Assembly (NCBI GenBank): GCA_029258955.1
Contig: JAPDJT010000004.1
Location: forward strand, 55,209 to 119,208
Reading direction: 5' to 3'
Source: Thermoplasmatota archaeon
GTDB taxonomy: Archaea > Thermoplasmatota > E2 > UBA202 > JdFR-43
Length of the DNA stretch: 64,000 nt
Part shown: one piece after another, positions 39,727-49,254 of the stretch
Position numbering within the stretch: the first letter of the stretch is position 1
Layout: each line of letters opens with the position of its first letter
The notes under the pieces: generated by a model
Database searches by the model: none
What the model was told of the DNA's origin: nothing
The model's input: the letters and a program-made list of their open reading frames with translations, nothing else
Made by a program: the position numbers and the translations under genes

Positions 39727-40188
39727 ATGATAAAATTGGTTTATCTAATTCCTCTTTTATTGCTACTTCCTTCTTTTCCAGCTGAAAAGGAAAATGCACT
39801 GCAAGAGCAACAGGAAGCAAAAATCTCTTTTATTTTTTCAACAGAAGGGTATGGATATTCCTTGCCGGCTGGAACAAATATAATAATTTCAAGGCATTTT
39901 GCAATATGGTATTATGAGAATGGTACGACAAAATCATTTATTCCAGAATTTGAAATACACGGGAAGCAATTTGGTATTGGAATAATTTTCTTTGGATTGT
40001 GGAAAGCTCCTAGCTTATTAAAACAACCTGGCAATGTCACCGGTATGGGCTTTGGATTTGTTATTGTATTTTATAATTTCTCATCTCCTAAGCTTTTTCT
40101 CAATTTCTTCAATGAGGATAGAGGTTGGACAATCCAAAATAGTGTAGCCCCTGTTGCCCTCGTAAACAAATCCTTGCTGGAGCAGTGA
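39727..40188 (+). CDS. Small secreted hypothetical protein, 3' end uncertain
   Basis: A 153-residue frame with a signal peptide (MIKLVYLIPLLLLLPSFPA) and a beta-rich body with a Gly-rich hydrophobic segment (GMGFGFVIVFYNF). A TATA-like TTTTTATATAG lies about 20 bases upstream, which suits a leaderless message. The final ~36 codons lie opposite the 3' end of cdc6, so the natural C terminus may have been lost and replaced by antisense readthrough. No family is recognised. Confidence 0.45.
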   Translation: MIKLVYLIPLLLLLPSFPAEKENALQEQQEAKISFIFSTEGYGYSLPAGTNIIISRHFAIWYYENGTTKSFIPEFEIHGKQFGIGIIFFGLWKAPSLLKQPGNVTGMGFGFVIVFYNFSSPKLFLNFFNEDRGWTIQNSVAPVALVNKSLLEQ

Positions 40189-41133
40189 TTGAAAAGTTCT
40201 ATCAAAATTTTCGATTTTCATTCCATATTCTTCCTGCTTTATTTGCAAAGTTTCTTTTATATCTTCTACTGACACATAGGCTTTATTTTTACATGCTGTT
40301 GCAACTGCCAAAAGCAAAATTGTTTCATCATCATCTAAACTCTCTATGTCACTCATCCATTCCTCTCTGTTAGCTTCCCTGATATCTTCGATTTCTATTT
40401 TTTCATGTCCTTTACTTTCTGCAATCATTGCAGATTGTCTCAGCAATTCTATACCAGTTCTCATATGTCCTGGGGAGTTAAGAGTTATTTCTGCAATAAA
40501 TGATATAGAGTCATCATCATATGCGTTGGGATAGAGGCTTTCTTCAGCCCTATAAAACAAAATTTCTTTTATCTGTTCCCAAGTATATGGCTTAAGTTCT
40601 ACAATTGACTTTCCTGCAAAAGTGCTCCATGTAGCGTCATCATTTATAATCTGTTTTAAAATGAAATGATTCCTAGTGATGGCAATATATTTTATTTTTC
40701 TCCCAAATTCATATTGCCTCGATAGCGTATAAGCAAAATGTCTTAACTCATCTGCGTGCATTCCGTCAATTTCATCCAAAATAATAGTTTTTCCTTCTTC
40801 AATCTCATTCCATAGTTTTTGAGTTGGCAAACCAGCTGGATTGAATCTTGGCTTTAATTGTTTTAAAATATCTTCCAGTACCCTATGTTCTGTTTTGTTT
40901 ACATAACAATTTACATATGCATCTCCTCCAATATAGCGGGCAAGCATGGTTTTTCCTGTGCCTACGCTTCCACTTATTAAAACCTTTCCCGCTTTAAGAT
41001 AAAGTTTTATTTTGTTTATTTCCTCCTCTCTACACAAAATTTTACTTGGAATATAAGATAATTCCAATTTACTTGCATCTTTAATAATCACAAATATCAA
41101 AAGGCATTTAGATAAAAAACTTTGCGATTGCAT
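40081..41133 (-). CDS. cdc6: Orc1/Cdc6 replication initiator
   Basis: A 350-residue AAA+ initiator. Walker A is ISGSVGTGKTMLARYI, Walker B TIILDEIDGMHAD, and sensor 1 lies near YIAITRNHF. The C-terminal winged helix (about 275-350) ends ILIEEIEKKLRR. The family binds origin repeats and loads MCM. The ATG at 41133 is chosen because AGGTGG precedes it; a GTG at 41091 would match the usual KDASKLELSYIP family start. It is divergent from atpB. Confidence 0.9.
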   Translation of the reverse strand: MQSQSFLSKCLLIFVIIKDASKLELSYIPSKILCREEEINKIKLYLKAGKVLISGSVGTGKTMLARYIGGDAYVNCYVNKTEHRVLEDILKQLKPRFNPAGLPTQKLWNEIEEGKTIILDEIDGMHADELRHFAYTLSRQYEFGRKIKYIAITRNHFILKQIINDDATWSTFAGKSIVELKPYTWEQIKEILFYRAEESLYPNAYDDDSISFIAEITLNSPGHMRTGIELLRQSAMIAESKGHEKIEIEDIREANREEWMSDIESLDDDETILLLAVATACKNKAYVSVEDIKETLQIKQEEYGMKIENFDRTFQSLLQQGFVYEGNRGYTILDCPTSILIEEIEKKLRR

Positions 41134-41228
41134 AAATTCTTTCCACCTGGCAATAGCATAAGAGTTTCTTCTTGCTTCAACAGACCTAATCACAAAGGAT
41201 TTAAAATTAAAATACATTAAGGAGCAAG

Positions 41229-42617
41229 ATGGAAGGAATAAAATATTCAACAGTAAGCGAAATAGCGGGACCACTTATTGTTGTGGAAGGTGTAAAAGAA
41301 GTTGGTTATGGAGAAATAGTTAGGATAGAATCTAATGGAGAAGAAAGATTAGGACAAGTTCTGGAGGCGGCAGAAGGAAAAGCCGTTATTCAAGTTTTCG
41401 AAGGAACCAGAGGCTTAGATACAAAGAAGACAAGCGTTATATTTACAGGAAAACCGATGGAAATAGGGGTTTCCATGGATATGCTCGGAAGGATTTTTGA
41501 TGGAAAAGGTGAGCCAATTGACGGAGCACCAGCTCCAATACCAGAGGATGTGAGAAATGTAAATGGCTTCCCTATAAATCCCTCCGCAAGAGAGTATCCG
41601 AGAGATCCAATTCAAACGGGTATATCCACCATAGATGGAATGAATACTTTGGTTAGAGGGCAGAAGTTACCAATATTTAGTGGAGCTGGTCTGCCCCACA
41701 ATGAACTTGCTGCTCAGATAGCAAGACAAGCAAAAGTTACTGGGCAGGAAGAATTTGCTGTAGTATTTTGTGCAATGGGAATAACCGCTGAAGAAGCTGA
41801 TTTCTTCATGAAAGATTTTGAAGAAACTGGAGCCATAGAAAGAAGCGTATTGTTTTTAAATTTGGCAAATAGTCCTGTTATTGAGCGTTTAATTGCTCCT
41901 AAGGTTGCATTAACAACAGCAGAATATTTAGCTTTTGATAAGGGAATGCATGTTTTAGTTATTTTAACAGATATGACAAATTATGCTGAAGCATTGCGAG
42001 AAATCTCTGCAGCCCGTGAGGAAGTTCCAGGAAGGCGTGGCTATCCTGGCTACATGTATACCGATTTAGCACAAATTTATGAAAGAGCAGGAAGAATACA
42101 GGGAAAAGAAGGTTCAATAACTCAAATTCCGATTTTAACAATGCCAGATGATGATATTACCCATCCAATTCCAGACTTAACTGGTTATATAACAGAAGGA
42201 CAAATTGTTTTGTCAAGAGAGCTACATAACAAAGGAATATATCCTCCTGTTGCTGTTTTGCCATCCTTATCAAGACTCATGGCGGAGGGCATTGGCGAGG
42301 GAAGAACGAGAGAAGACCACCATCAGCTCTCCAACCAGCTATATGCTGCCTATGCTGAAGGATGTGATTTGCGCGATTTAGTGGCTGTGGTCGGCGAAGA
42401 GGCTTTGACGGAAAGAGATAGAAGGTTTTTGGAATTTGCAGATGAATTTGAGCAGAGATTTGTTAAGCAAGGAAGAGACGAAGAAAGAACTTTTGAAGAA
42501 ACCTTAGATTTGGGATGGGAATTGCTCTCAACTTTGCCAAAGAGCGAGTTAAAGAAGATTGACGAAAAGTATATAAAGAAATATTATAAGGGAAAAGATG
42601 GCGAAGAAAATCCTTGA
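41229..42617 (+). CDS. atpB: A-type ATP synthase subunit B
   Basis: A 462-residue non-catalytic subunit of the A1 head. It opens with [17 protein letters not shown] and carries the subunit B-type degenerate P-loop region [19 protein letters not shown] and the [27 protein letters not shown] segment. GGAG precedes the ATG. It is followed by atpD (20-base overlap), but the genes usually in front of it (H/I/K/E/C/F/A) are absent here; cdc6 takes that place on the other strand. Confidence 0.97.
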   Translation: MEGIKYSTVSEIAGPLIVVEGVKEVGYGEIVRIESNGEERLGQVLEAAEGKAVIQVFEGTRGLDTKKTSVIFTGKPMEIGVSMDMLGRIFDGKGEPIDGAPAPIPEDVRNVNGFPINPSAREYPRDPIQTGISTIDGMNTLVRGQKLPIFSGAGLPHNELAAQIARQAKVTGQEEFAVVFCAMGITAEEADFFMKDFEETGAIERSVLFLNLANSPVIERLIAPKVALTTAEYLAFDKGMHVLVILTDMTNYAEALREISAAREEVPGRRGYPGYMYTDLAQIYERAGRIQGKEGSITQIPILTMPDDDITHPIPDLTGYITEGQIVLSRELHNKGIYPPVAVLPSLSRLMAEGIGEGRTREDHHQLSNQLYAAYAEGCDLRDLVAVVGEEALTERDRRFLEFADEFEQRFVKQGRDEERTFEETLDLGWELLSTLPKSELKKIDEKYIKKYYKGKDGEENP

Positions 42618-43230
42618 TGTAAAGCCAACGAGAATGGAATTACTTAGAATAAGAAAAAGAAAAGCATTAGCTATGAAAGGATATCAGCTTTTATCAGAAA
42701 AAAGAGATGCCCTAATCTCATCCTTTTTCAAGCTCATTAAAGAGAGAAAAAAGAAAAGACAAGAAATGGAAGAGAAGTTGATGGAAGCATATAAGTCCTT
42801 AATCATGGCAGAAATGGTGATGGGAGAGGAAAGGGTTCGTTGGCTAGCTGAAAAAATTTCTAAGGAGAGAGAAATAAAAATGGAAAAAAGCAATATAATG
42901 GGGGTTAGCATTCCAAAATTTGAGTTAGGAGAAGAAATAAAATTAGATTATAGTTTGCTTTCTACACATTCTGAATTTGATGAAACAATTAAAAAAGCAA
43001 ATGAAGCTTTAAAAAAGATTATTGAAGTTGCAGAAGTAGAAGGAAGCATACAGCTTTTGGGTAAAGAAATAGAAAAAACAAAAAGAAGAGTAAATGCTCT
43101 GGAATACATTTTTATTCCACGCCTCTTAGCAACAATTTCGTATATAGAAAGACAATTGGAAGAAAGAGAAAGAGAGGATTTCTTTAGAAGAAAAAGAATG
43201 AAAGCTTTACTGCAGAAACATGAGTATTGA
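42598..43230 (+). CDS. atpD: A-type ATP synthase subunit D (central stalk)
   Basis: A 210-residue protein forming the rotor coiled coil. The N-terminal [20 protein letters not shown] and C-terminal [14 protein letters not shown] segments are family hallmarks. It transmits rotation between membrane ring and head. Its start overlaps the atpB end, and its end overlaps a small membrane-protein ORF by 11 bases. Confidence 0.95.
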   Translation: MAKKILDVKPTRMELLRIRKRKALAMKGYQLLSEKRDALISSFFKLIKERKKKRQEMEEKLMEAYKSLIMAEMVMGEERVRWLAEKISKEREIKMEKSNIMGVSIPKFELGEEIKLDYSLLSTHSEFDETIKKANEALKKIIEVAEVEGSIQLLGKEIEKTKRRVNALEYIFIPRLLATISYIERQLEEREREDFFRRKRMKALLQKHEY

Positions 43231-43375
43231 AGATGATGAAATTTTAGGGGAGTTTTTCGATACGCCAGAAAAGAAGGCAAAGTGGATGAGAAGAGTTATT
43301 TTACTTTACATCATCTGGATTATTTTTGTAATAATCGGACTTACCACAGTTTTACTCTATTATCTTTTTAAATGA
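43220..43375 (+). CDS. 51-residue single-helix membrane protein downstream of atpD
   Basis: The frame opens [20 protein letters not shown], contains KWMRR, then one transmembrane helix (VILLYIIWIIFVIIGLTTVL) and ends LYYLFK. An acidic head followed by positive residues before the helix suggests the N terminus stays inside. It overlaps atpD by 11 bases, so it is translationally coupled. It may be an accessory or assembly factor of the ATP synthase (inference from position). Confidence 0.6.
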   Translation: MSIEDDEILGEFFDTPEKKAKWMRRVILLYIIWIIFVIIGLTTVLLYYLFK

Positions 43376-43379
43376 TTCA

Positions 43380-43480
43380 TCAAATAATGAAAGAAGTTGG
43401 CACTGTATTGCATGCAAGAAAATAGTGCTATTGGATAAATCATAGAAAGATATACTAAACAAGATATTCAATTTTGACAA
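43380..43480 (+). repeat. Family R repeat
   Basis: TCAAATAATGAAAGAAGTTG and TTGCATGCAAGAAAATAG match the 5' half, and ATATTCAATTTTGACAACC matches the 3' end. It fills the gap between the atp genes and feoA. Confidence 0.55.
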
Positions 43481-43484
43481 CCAA

Positions 43485-43721
43485 TTATTTATTCATTATT
43501 TCTTCAACTAAAATTTTTGCTGCCATCCCTCTTCCAATAGTTGTCTCTCTGCCATCTATTGAAATTACTAAAGGACCATGCAAAGGATGTTTTGCAACTA
43601 TTTTTACTATTTTTCCTTCTCTTATACCTCTTGCCCTTAAATTCCTCTGAAAGCCATAGCCTCCCTCTAGCTTAATTATTTTTGCTTCTTTGCCCTCCTG
43701 TAGTTCTACCAATGAAATCAT
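43485..43721 (-). CDS. feoA: FeoA-domain protein
   Basis: A 78-residue SH3-like FeoA domain: ISLVELQEGKEAKIIKLEGG at the N terminus, RNLRARGIREGKIVKIV in the middle, and IDGRETTIGRGMAAKILV at the end. FeoA assists the ferrous iron transporter FeoB, but no feoB is in the window, and stand-alone FeoA domains can have other partners. It is divergent from the lipoprotein gene at 43808. Confidence 0.88.
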   Translation of the reverse strand: MISLVELQEGKEAKIIKLEGGYGFQRNLRARGIREGKIVKIVAKHPLHGPLVISIDGRETTIGRGMAAKILVEEIMNK

Positions 43722-43807
43722 GGAGTTATAAAGACAATCAATTTAAAAATGCTTGTAGGCGAAATTATTATAGATGGAAAAGATATAACGTATTAAGAGG
43801 GGTAAAA

Positions 43808-46477
43808 ATGGAAAGGAAAAAGCTTGCAATACTGATGGCTTTAGCTGTTGTTTTACCGGTTCTAACTGGTTGTATTGAAAAAGTGAAGGAAGTAAGTGGT
43901 TTTGATATGGAAACTATAGATAGCATTAAATCTGAAAGGAATTATGATGCCCAGCCCATTATTGTCAGCATGGAAAATCCATTCTATGCTCTTATTGCAA
44001 CACCAATTGCATTATATTATGATGGCGACACCCAGCATATTGAACCGTTATTGGTGCAGAATTTTAGTAGTCCTTCTAAATCCATAATCAGATTTAAGAA
44101 TTTTTATCCCGCATCATATTGGGAAATTAGAGATGGTAGTCCTGAAAATATTTCTATCGAATTAGTTGATAAAGTTTGGAAGAGGAGCGATGCAGTTATT
44201 TTGATTGAAGACAGCTTTGAAGGATATAAACTTGGAGTCGCTGCTGTGCCATTGGCAAGTTATCTTAACATTCCTGTTATAGTTGCCAATAATACAAATA
44301 ATGTTAAAAGTTTGCTTAAAAAGCTCGGTGTCAAATATACATTTGTTTGTGGAAATTTAAAAGGATATGGTATGACATGGAGATTTGATAGCGTTGAAGA
44401 GATAAATGACTTTATGATTTCCTTCCTTAAAAATAGGTTTGGAGATATAAATTATGTAACAATGACAAATCCATTAGATATAAAGAGAGTTAAAGTATTA
44501 AATGAAACTTCTTATGAATTTGAAAATGAAACTGCATCAGTTTGTGTTTTGCCAGCGCAGAGCATAAATGCAGCTTTAAAGGGATTTTTCAGCATAAATC
44601 ATTTTGAGGTTCCAGATTATAAATATGCTCGTTTAAAAATAGATTTGATAAATGAAAACTCAGAACACGTAAGTGAGTTAGGAGATGATTTGCTCCTGCT
44701 AATTTTTGCACCAGATAATGAAACATACGTATATACATCAACTGCAGCAGGAATTCCAGAAGTGGAGAATGGCGATATTGTTGTTGATAAGGTGCATTAT
44801 GAAACAATTATTTATAATAAGCCAGGAAAATACACTACACAAGTTTTAGGCAGATGGATTTCAACCCTTAATGGAAAATATAAGCTTAAAATAAAAGTTG
44901 AGGAGATTGATAGTCCTCTTGAGCCCCTAATGAAAAATCTTTCATGCATGGCTCCTTATTTGACAGCATACCATAAAGGAATCGTTTTTGCAAATACAAG
45001 CTTTGCATTTGCAGGAAATGAAAATATAGGCATAGAAGGAGTGGTTTATCCTTCAACAAATGAAAAACTTGTAGAGCCATGTAATGAACATGTGTTAAAG
45101 ATTCATCAACAGCTAAATAAGCTTCTGGCAAAAATTGCCAACATATCCGTAGATGATTTGGAAGCGTTATGGGAGCATTATAGGGAAAATCCAATATACA
45201 TTGCAATAATGGCAGACCCAACAATGGTTCCAATGTATTACTATTATAATCCAGATAGTGATAACATTATTGGGGTACAGCTTCCAAGCGATTTTATTTA
45301 TGGTGATATTGATCCAAAGCCAGGAGATGTGGAGAATAATTCATTTACGTATTGGCCACAAATGGAAAATGCTGTTGGAAGAGTAACAGGATGGAATGCA
45401 GAGGAATGCTCTGCTTTGATAGCGAGAACAGTTTTCTACAACGAAATTATAAATAGGCTTGGAGATTGGAAGAACAATGCAACTGTGCAGACAGGAGCTG
45501 GCTTGGAGTTCCAATGGGTGCCAATATTAACCCCACTTTCCAATATGCTTTCAGGAGGGCATGAGCCAACAAAATGGCCGAGTGGAGAGAGCTTATTTAT
45601 AAATATGAGGCTTGGAGCGGATTTGGAAAAAGGAGGATATAATGTAAGGAGAACACATTTGTTGGCGTCACAAAGAGAAGGATTTAAAGACTTACATAAA
45701 TATACAACTCGTCTCAACATTGTTTTTCCAAGATTTATTGAATTGATTAGCGGAGAAAGAGTAGTAAAAGGAGGGAAATACCAGGAAAATAGCAATTTCA
45801 TATTTGCTTTCAATCATGGAATTTATTATCTCTATGAATCTGGTGATGTTTTGCTTGATGCTCGCGGTTTCCCACCTGTAACATGGCTTAGCAGGTTTAT
45901 ACCATTGTTATCAAGCGGATTATCAAGTAAAGGAGCTTATTCTGTAAGATATGTTGTCAATATGAATTTTGGACCAAGCGTTATATTTGTTGAGAGCTGT
46001 ATAGTGGGAAGAACAGATGGTTTATTGCCGGAGAATTGCTTAACACAGGCTTATTTGCATTCCGGAGTAAATGCAATTGTTGCTTCAACGAGAGTAACAG
46101 CTGATCCAGGCTATCTTGAGCCAGGAAAAATCTTTAAAGGATTTGGTATATGGGGCTTTTTAAATGCTACAAAAAATCTTTTGCTATATGGAAAATATCC
46201 AGAACCACATTTTGGAGCAGTTATAGCAGAGGATTTCATTTTAGATTTGATAGAAAATGATTCAACAGTGGGAATGGCATTAAGAAATGCTAAAAATAAA
46301 TATTTGCCAAAAGATGCAAATTCAACATTTCTATGGACTCCTCCATTAAAGAATGGAAATACATTGGTTAGATTTGAGCATGGAAAATATATGGATAAGA
46401 AATATGTTTGCTTGCACGAATTTACACTGTATGGCGATCCAGCCTTTAATCCTTATCAGCCAGTAAATAATGGCTAA
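43808..46477 (+). CDS. Large C25-like peptidase lipoprotein
   Basis: An 889-residue protein with a lipobox (LMALAVVLPVLTGCIEKV, Cys about residue 20), so it is membrane-tethered outside the cell. A possible His/Cys dyad like that of C25 peptidases is seen in FIFAFNHGIYYLY and SVIFVESCIVGRTDG, followed by GVNAIVASTRVTADPG. The large N-terminal region (about 30-480) has beta-rich segments of unknown function. The start follows AGAGGGGTAAAA. The C25 assignment rests on weak motifs but fits the peptidase theme. Confidence 0.65.
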   Translation: MERKKLAILMALAVVLPVLTGCIEKVKEVSGFDMETIDSIKSERNYDAQPIIVSMENPFYALIATPIALYYDGDTQHIEPLLVQNFSSPSKSIIRFKNFYPASYWEIRDGSPENISIELVDKVWKRSDAVILIEDSFEGYKLGVAAVPLASYLNIPVIVANNTNNVKSLLKKLGVKYTFVCGNLKGYGMTWRFDSVEEINDFMISFLKNRFGDINYVTMTNPLDIKRVKVLNETSYEFENETASVCVLPAQSINAALKGFFSINHFEVPDYKYARLKIDLINENSEHVSELGDDLLLLIFAPDNETYVYTSTAAGIPEVENGDIVVDKVHYETIIYNKPGKYTTQVLGRWISTLNGKYKLKIKVEEIDSPLEPLMKNLSCMAPYLTAYHKGIVFANTSFAFAGNENIGIEGVVYPSTNEKLVEPCNEHVLKIHQQLNKLLAKIANISVDDLEALWEHYRENPIYIAIMADPTMVPMYYYYNPDSDNIIGVQLPSDFIYGDIDPKPGDVENNSFTYWPQMENAVGRVTGWNAEECSALIARTVFYNEIINRLGDWKNNATVQTGAGLEFQWVPILTPLSNMLSGGHEPTKWPSGESLFINMRLGADLEKGGYNVRRTHLLASQREGFKDLHKYTTRLNIVFPRFIELISGERVVKGGKYQENSNFIFAFNHGIYYLYESGDVLLDARGFPPVTWLSRFIPLLSSGLSSKGAYSVRYVVNMNFGPSVIFVESCIVGRTDGLLPENCLTQAYLHSGVNAIVASTRVTADPGYLEPGKIFKGFGIWGFLNATKNLLLYGKYPEPHFGAVIAEDFILDLIENDSTVGMALRNAKNKYLPKDANSTFLWTPPLKNGNTLVRFEHGKYMDKKYVCLHEFTLYGDPAFNPYQPVNNG

Positions 46478-46938
46478 ACAGAAAGTTTCCAAAGCTTATC
46501 GCCAATGTGATGCAGATTCTCTACCGCTTTTCCTTTTTTACTCAAAACCATTTCTTTTCCACTCATAAGAGCTTTTCCAATAGCTAACGGAAGCCCTCTT
46601 TCATCTCTTATCCATACAATATCTCCTTTCCTTATATTTTCATCTGCAGAAATTATTCCCGGAGCCATAACGTCAGCGCCGTTCAGTATGAATTTGATGG
46701 CACCATCATCAACTGTGACAAATCTTTTTGTAGCTTTGTATTTTTTTAATCCTTCCACATTTAAAAAAGGAATGTCATCTATAAATAAGCCAAGAAATTT
46801 TCCATTAATGAAAAAAATTTTCCAATTTTCATATTCAGCTATCTCAATTTCATTATCAATTTCACATCCCAATATATTTTTAATTTGATTGCGCAATTCC
46901 TTAGCTTCTTTTTTTCTAAGCTTGTGACGATTTTTCAT
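46474..46938 (-). CDS. PUA-domain RNA-binding protein (MCT-1/Tma20-like)
   Basis: A 154-residue protein. The N-terminal half (MKNRHKLRKKEAKELRNQI) is the archaeal pre-PUA domain. The PUA domain follows at about 75-150 (VTVDDGAIKFILNGADVMAP, GIISADENIRKGDIVWI). Eukaryotic relatives act in translation initiation and ribosome recycling. The frame stays open far upstream, but that is antisense to the SLC13 gene; the ATG at 46938 is the family-like start. It overlaps the stop of the convergent lipoprotein gene by 4 bases. Confidence 0.85.
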   Translation of the reverse strand: MKNRHKLRKKEAKELRNQIKNILGCEIDNEIEIAEYENWKIFFINGKFLGLFIDDIPFLNVEGLKKYKATKRFVTVDDGAIKFILNGADVMAPGIISADENIRKGDIVWIRDERGLPLAIGKALMSGKEMVLSKKGKAVENLHHIGDKLWKLSV

Positions 46939-46981
46939 TAAAATGAAAATCTTTTTATTCTTTATTTTACTTTCCAAAAGA

Positions 46982-48346
46982 ATGCGAAATGCTTTCATTG
47001 CTATAGCTTTATTCATTGTTATTTTATCCTTGATTTTACCTACTCCAGCTGGATTGAGTAGAGATGGCTTTATAATGCTCGCTATTTTGGCAATGGCAAT
47101 AATACTATGGATTACAGAAGCAATACCAATTGCAGCTACTGGTTTATTAATTTTGGCGTTGCAACCATTGCTTGGTGTAGCAGATGCAAAAGATGTTTTT
47201 GCAAGCTTTGGAAACAAAGCAGTTTTCTTTATTTTAGCATCTTTCATGATCGCTGGAGCTGTCGAGAAATATGGATTGCATAAAAGAATGGCAATAAAAT
47301 TTTTGAAAATGTTTGGAAAAAGCCCAAAACTATTTATTTTTGGTGTGATGCTAACTGGAGCATCTCTTTCCTTTATCATGCAGGGACATGCAGTTGCCGT
47401 TTTATTGCTCCCTATTTTAATGCATATTTTAGTTTCCATGAAAATAACACCTAAGGAAAGTAATTTTGGAATTGTTAGTATGCTTGCCTTAGCATATGGA
47501 ACAACAATTGGAAGTTGTGGAACTTTGTTGGGAGGAGCAAGAAATCCTTTAACTATAGCATTTTTAGATGGCTATGGATACGAAATAAGTTTTTTAGATT
47601 GGATGAAAATAAATTTACCCTTTGTTTTCATTTCTATTCCAGTCATAACTGCAGTATTGCTTTTGCTTTATCCTCCAGAAATAAGAAGTATAGATGTTGC
47701 TATAGAGGAGTTGGAAAAAGAAGTGTATAAAATGGGGAGGATGACGAAAAATGAAAAGACATTGATAGGAATTTTAATTTCAACTATTTTCCTCTGGATT
47801 TTCTTTTCTTCGCAACTAGGCGTTGCAGTTATTGCATTATTGGCAGTTTCAGCTCTCTTTCTACTAAAACTTATTAACTGGGAAGATGTTGAGAAGAGGG
47901 TGCAGTGGGGCATAATATTAGTATATGGAGGAGCTATAACTATGGGAAAAAACCTGGAAGCAACAAATGCAGCAGAATGGCTTGCATTAAAAATAACAGC
48001 AGTTTTTAGCAATCCATATATAATCCTGGCATGCATAATCATAATAACCTTCATTTTAACCAATTTTATGAGCAATACAGCAGCAGTTGCAACAATGCTT
48101 CCTATATCTTTAAGTCTTGCAAATAAAATAGGAATTTCTGCAGCCATTACAGCTATGGCAACAGCAACTGCAGGAGGCGTCGCCTTTTTATTTGTTATTG
48201 CTACGCCAGCCGTAGCTATTGCTTATTCTTCTGGCTACATTACTCAAAGGAACCTTTTAAAAGCAGGCATTATTTCAGCCATTATCTGCCTATCCATTAT
48301 ATACATATTATCCATAGTTTATTGGCAATTTATTTTGAAATTATGA
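46982..48346 (+). CDS. SLC13/DASS-family anion:sodium symporter
   Basis: A 454-residue membrane protein with about eleven helices. It has SLC13-type segments: MLAILAMAIILWITEAIPIA near the N terminus, a GTTIGSCGTLLGGARNPLT loop (Na+/substrate hairpin) and LTNFMSNTAAVATMLPISLS near the C terminus. The family imports dicarboxylates, citrate or sulfate with sodium; the substrate here is not determinable. The ATG at 46982 leaves space for a promoter; one at 46943 is also open. Confidence 0.87.
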   Translation: MRNAFIAIALFIVILSLILPTPAGLSRDGFIMLAILAMAIILWITEAIPIAATGLLILALQPLLGVADAKDVFASFGNKAVFFILASFMIAGAVEKYGLHKRMAIKFLKMFGKSPKLFIFGVMLTGASLSFIMQGHAVAVLLLPILMHILVSMKITPKESNFGIVSMLALAYGTTIGSCGTLLGGARNPLTIAFLDGYGYEISFLDWMKINLPFVFISIPVITAVLLLLYPPEIRSIDVAIEELEKEVYKMGRMTKNEKTLIGILISTIFLWIFFSSQLGVAVIALLAVSALFLLKLINWEDVEKRVQWGIILVYGGAITMGKNLEATNAAEWLALKITAVFSNPYIILACIIIITFILTNFMSNTAAVATMLPISLSLANKIGISAAITAMATATAGGVAFLFVIATPAVAIAYSSGYITQRNLLKAGIISAIICLSIIYILSIVYWQFILKL

Positions 48347-48434
48347 AGGGTCAAAAAATGAAAGGAAAAGGTTGTTATTGTCTTCTTTGCATGGAAGGAT
48401 ATGTCACGACAATATCCCATTTTCTTTTTTTTGT
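48347..48434 (+). repeat. Family R repeat
   Basis: AGGGTCAAAAAATGAAAGGA, GGTTGTTATTG, TTGCATGGAAGGATATG, CACGACAATATCCCATTTTC match the consensus from end to end. It begins at the base after the SLC13 stop codon. Confidence 0.6.
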
Positions 48435-48442
48435 AACTTTAA

Positions 48443-49222
48443 TTATGAAATAGAGTGCATTATTTCTGGAGGAGCGTTTCCTAAAATAACTAAAGCCTTT
48501 GCTTCCATGAAATGAAGTTTTCCCGGCAAAATCATGCAATGAGGAGTTTTTCCAAAATCTTCATTTATTAAATCCTTTATGTATCCTGCTCTTACCAAAG
48601 CATCATCTGACGATACTCTTGCCAATACAACAATTAAAGTATCATCTTTTATTATCCCTTCTTTTTTTCTTTTTTCCATTTCCAGCAAAATCTCCATGGC
48701 TTCATTTGCAGTCATACAATCATTTGTTATATCTAAAAGAAGCAGGGTATGCATTCCCATATTTAAATTTTCCTTTATAGTGTCATAAGGGGAGAGAGGA
48801 AAATAGTTCTTGAAGGGTTTTACAATACTAACTATTTTTCCAAATTTATATATCTGCAATCCCGCTAACCCAGCTGATGCTGAAACAATACTTATTCCAT
48901 GTATTATTTTTGTTTTTATTCTATTTTCAATAGCTCTTAGCCTTAACTCTATATGAGTTGTTGCAGTCATTGGGTCGCCAGCGGTAAGCAAGCAAATCTT
49001 TTTTTCTTTTGCCTCTTCAAGCAACTTTTTTCCATCTTCCACCTCTTCCCTGTTAAGCACTTCTATTTTCTTTCCTATTAACTTTTCAATTTTTTCTATC
49101 CCAATGCCCATTTTGCTTGTATAAAATTCAGCATATATTTTATCGCATTTCTTTGCTTCCTCCAGCCCTTTCAAAGTTATATCTTTTTCATCCCATAAGC
49201 CCAAGCCTATGAATATTAACAT
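48443..49222 (-). CDS. dphB: Diphthine synthase
   Basis: A 259-residue SAM-dependent methyltransferase of the tetrapyrrole-methylase fold. It opens MLIFIGLGLWDEKDITLKGL and shows CLLTAGDPMTATTH and GISIVSASAGLAGLQIYKFG. It methylates the modified His of elongation factor 2 on the way to diphthamide. The ATG at 49222 matches the family start; an upstream extension lacks support. It is divergent from trm5. Confidence 0.95.
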   Translation of the reverse strand: MLIFIGLGLWDEKDITLKGLEEAKKCDKIYAEFYTSKMGIGIEKIEKLIGKKIEVLNREEVEDGKKLLEEAKEKKICLLTAGDPMTATTHIELRLRAIENRIKTKIIHGISIVSASAGLAGLQIYKFGKIVSIVKPFKNYFPLSPYDTIKENLNMGMHTLLLLDITNDCMTANEAMEILLEMEKRKKEGIIKDDTLIVVLARVSSDDALVRAGYIKDLINEDFGKTPHCMILPGKLHFMEAKALVILGNAPPEIMHSIS

Positions 49223-49254
49223 AAATGGTATATAGAAAGTTGTTTTTATAAGAT

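Noticed and set aside
41134..41228. Replication origin next to cdc6
   Set aside because: The short divergent gap shows no repeated origin-recognition-box-like motifs or long AT-rich unwinding element. A whole-genome GC-skew plot would decide.
46939..47439. N-terminal extension of the PUA-domain gene across the SLC13 gene
   Set aside because: The extension is antisense to clear transmembrane coding sequence, and the family starts at 46938.
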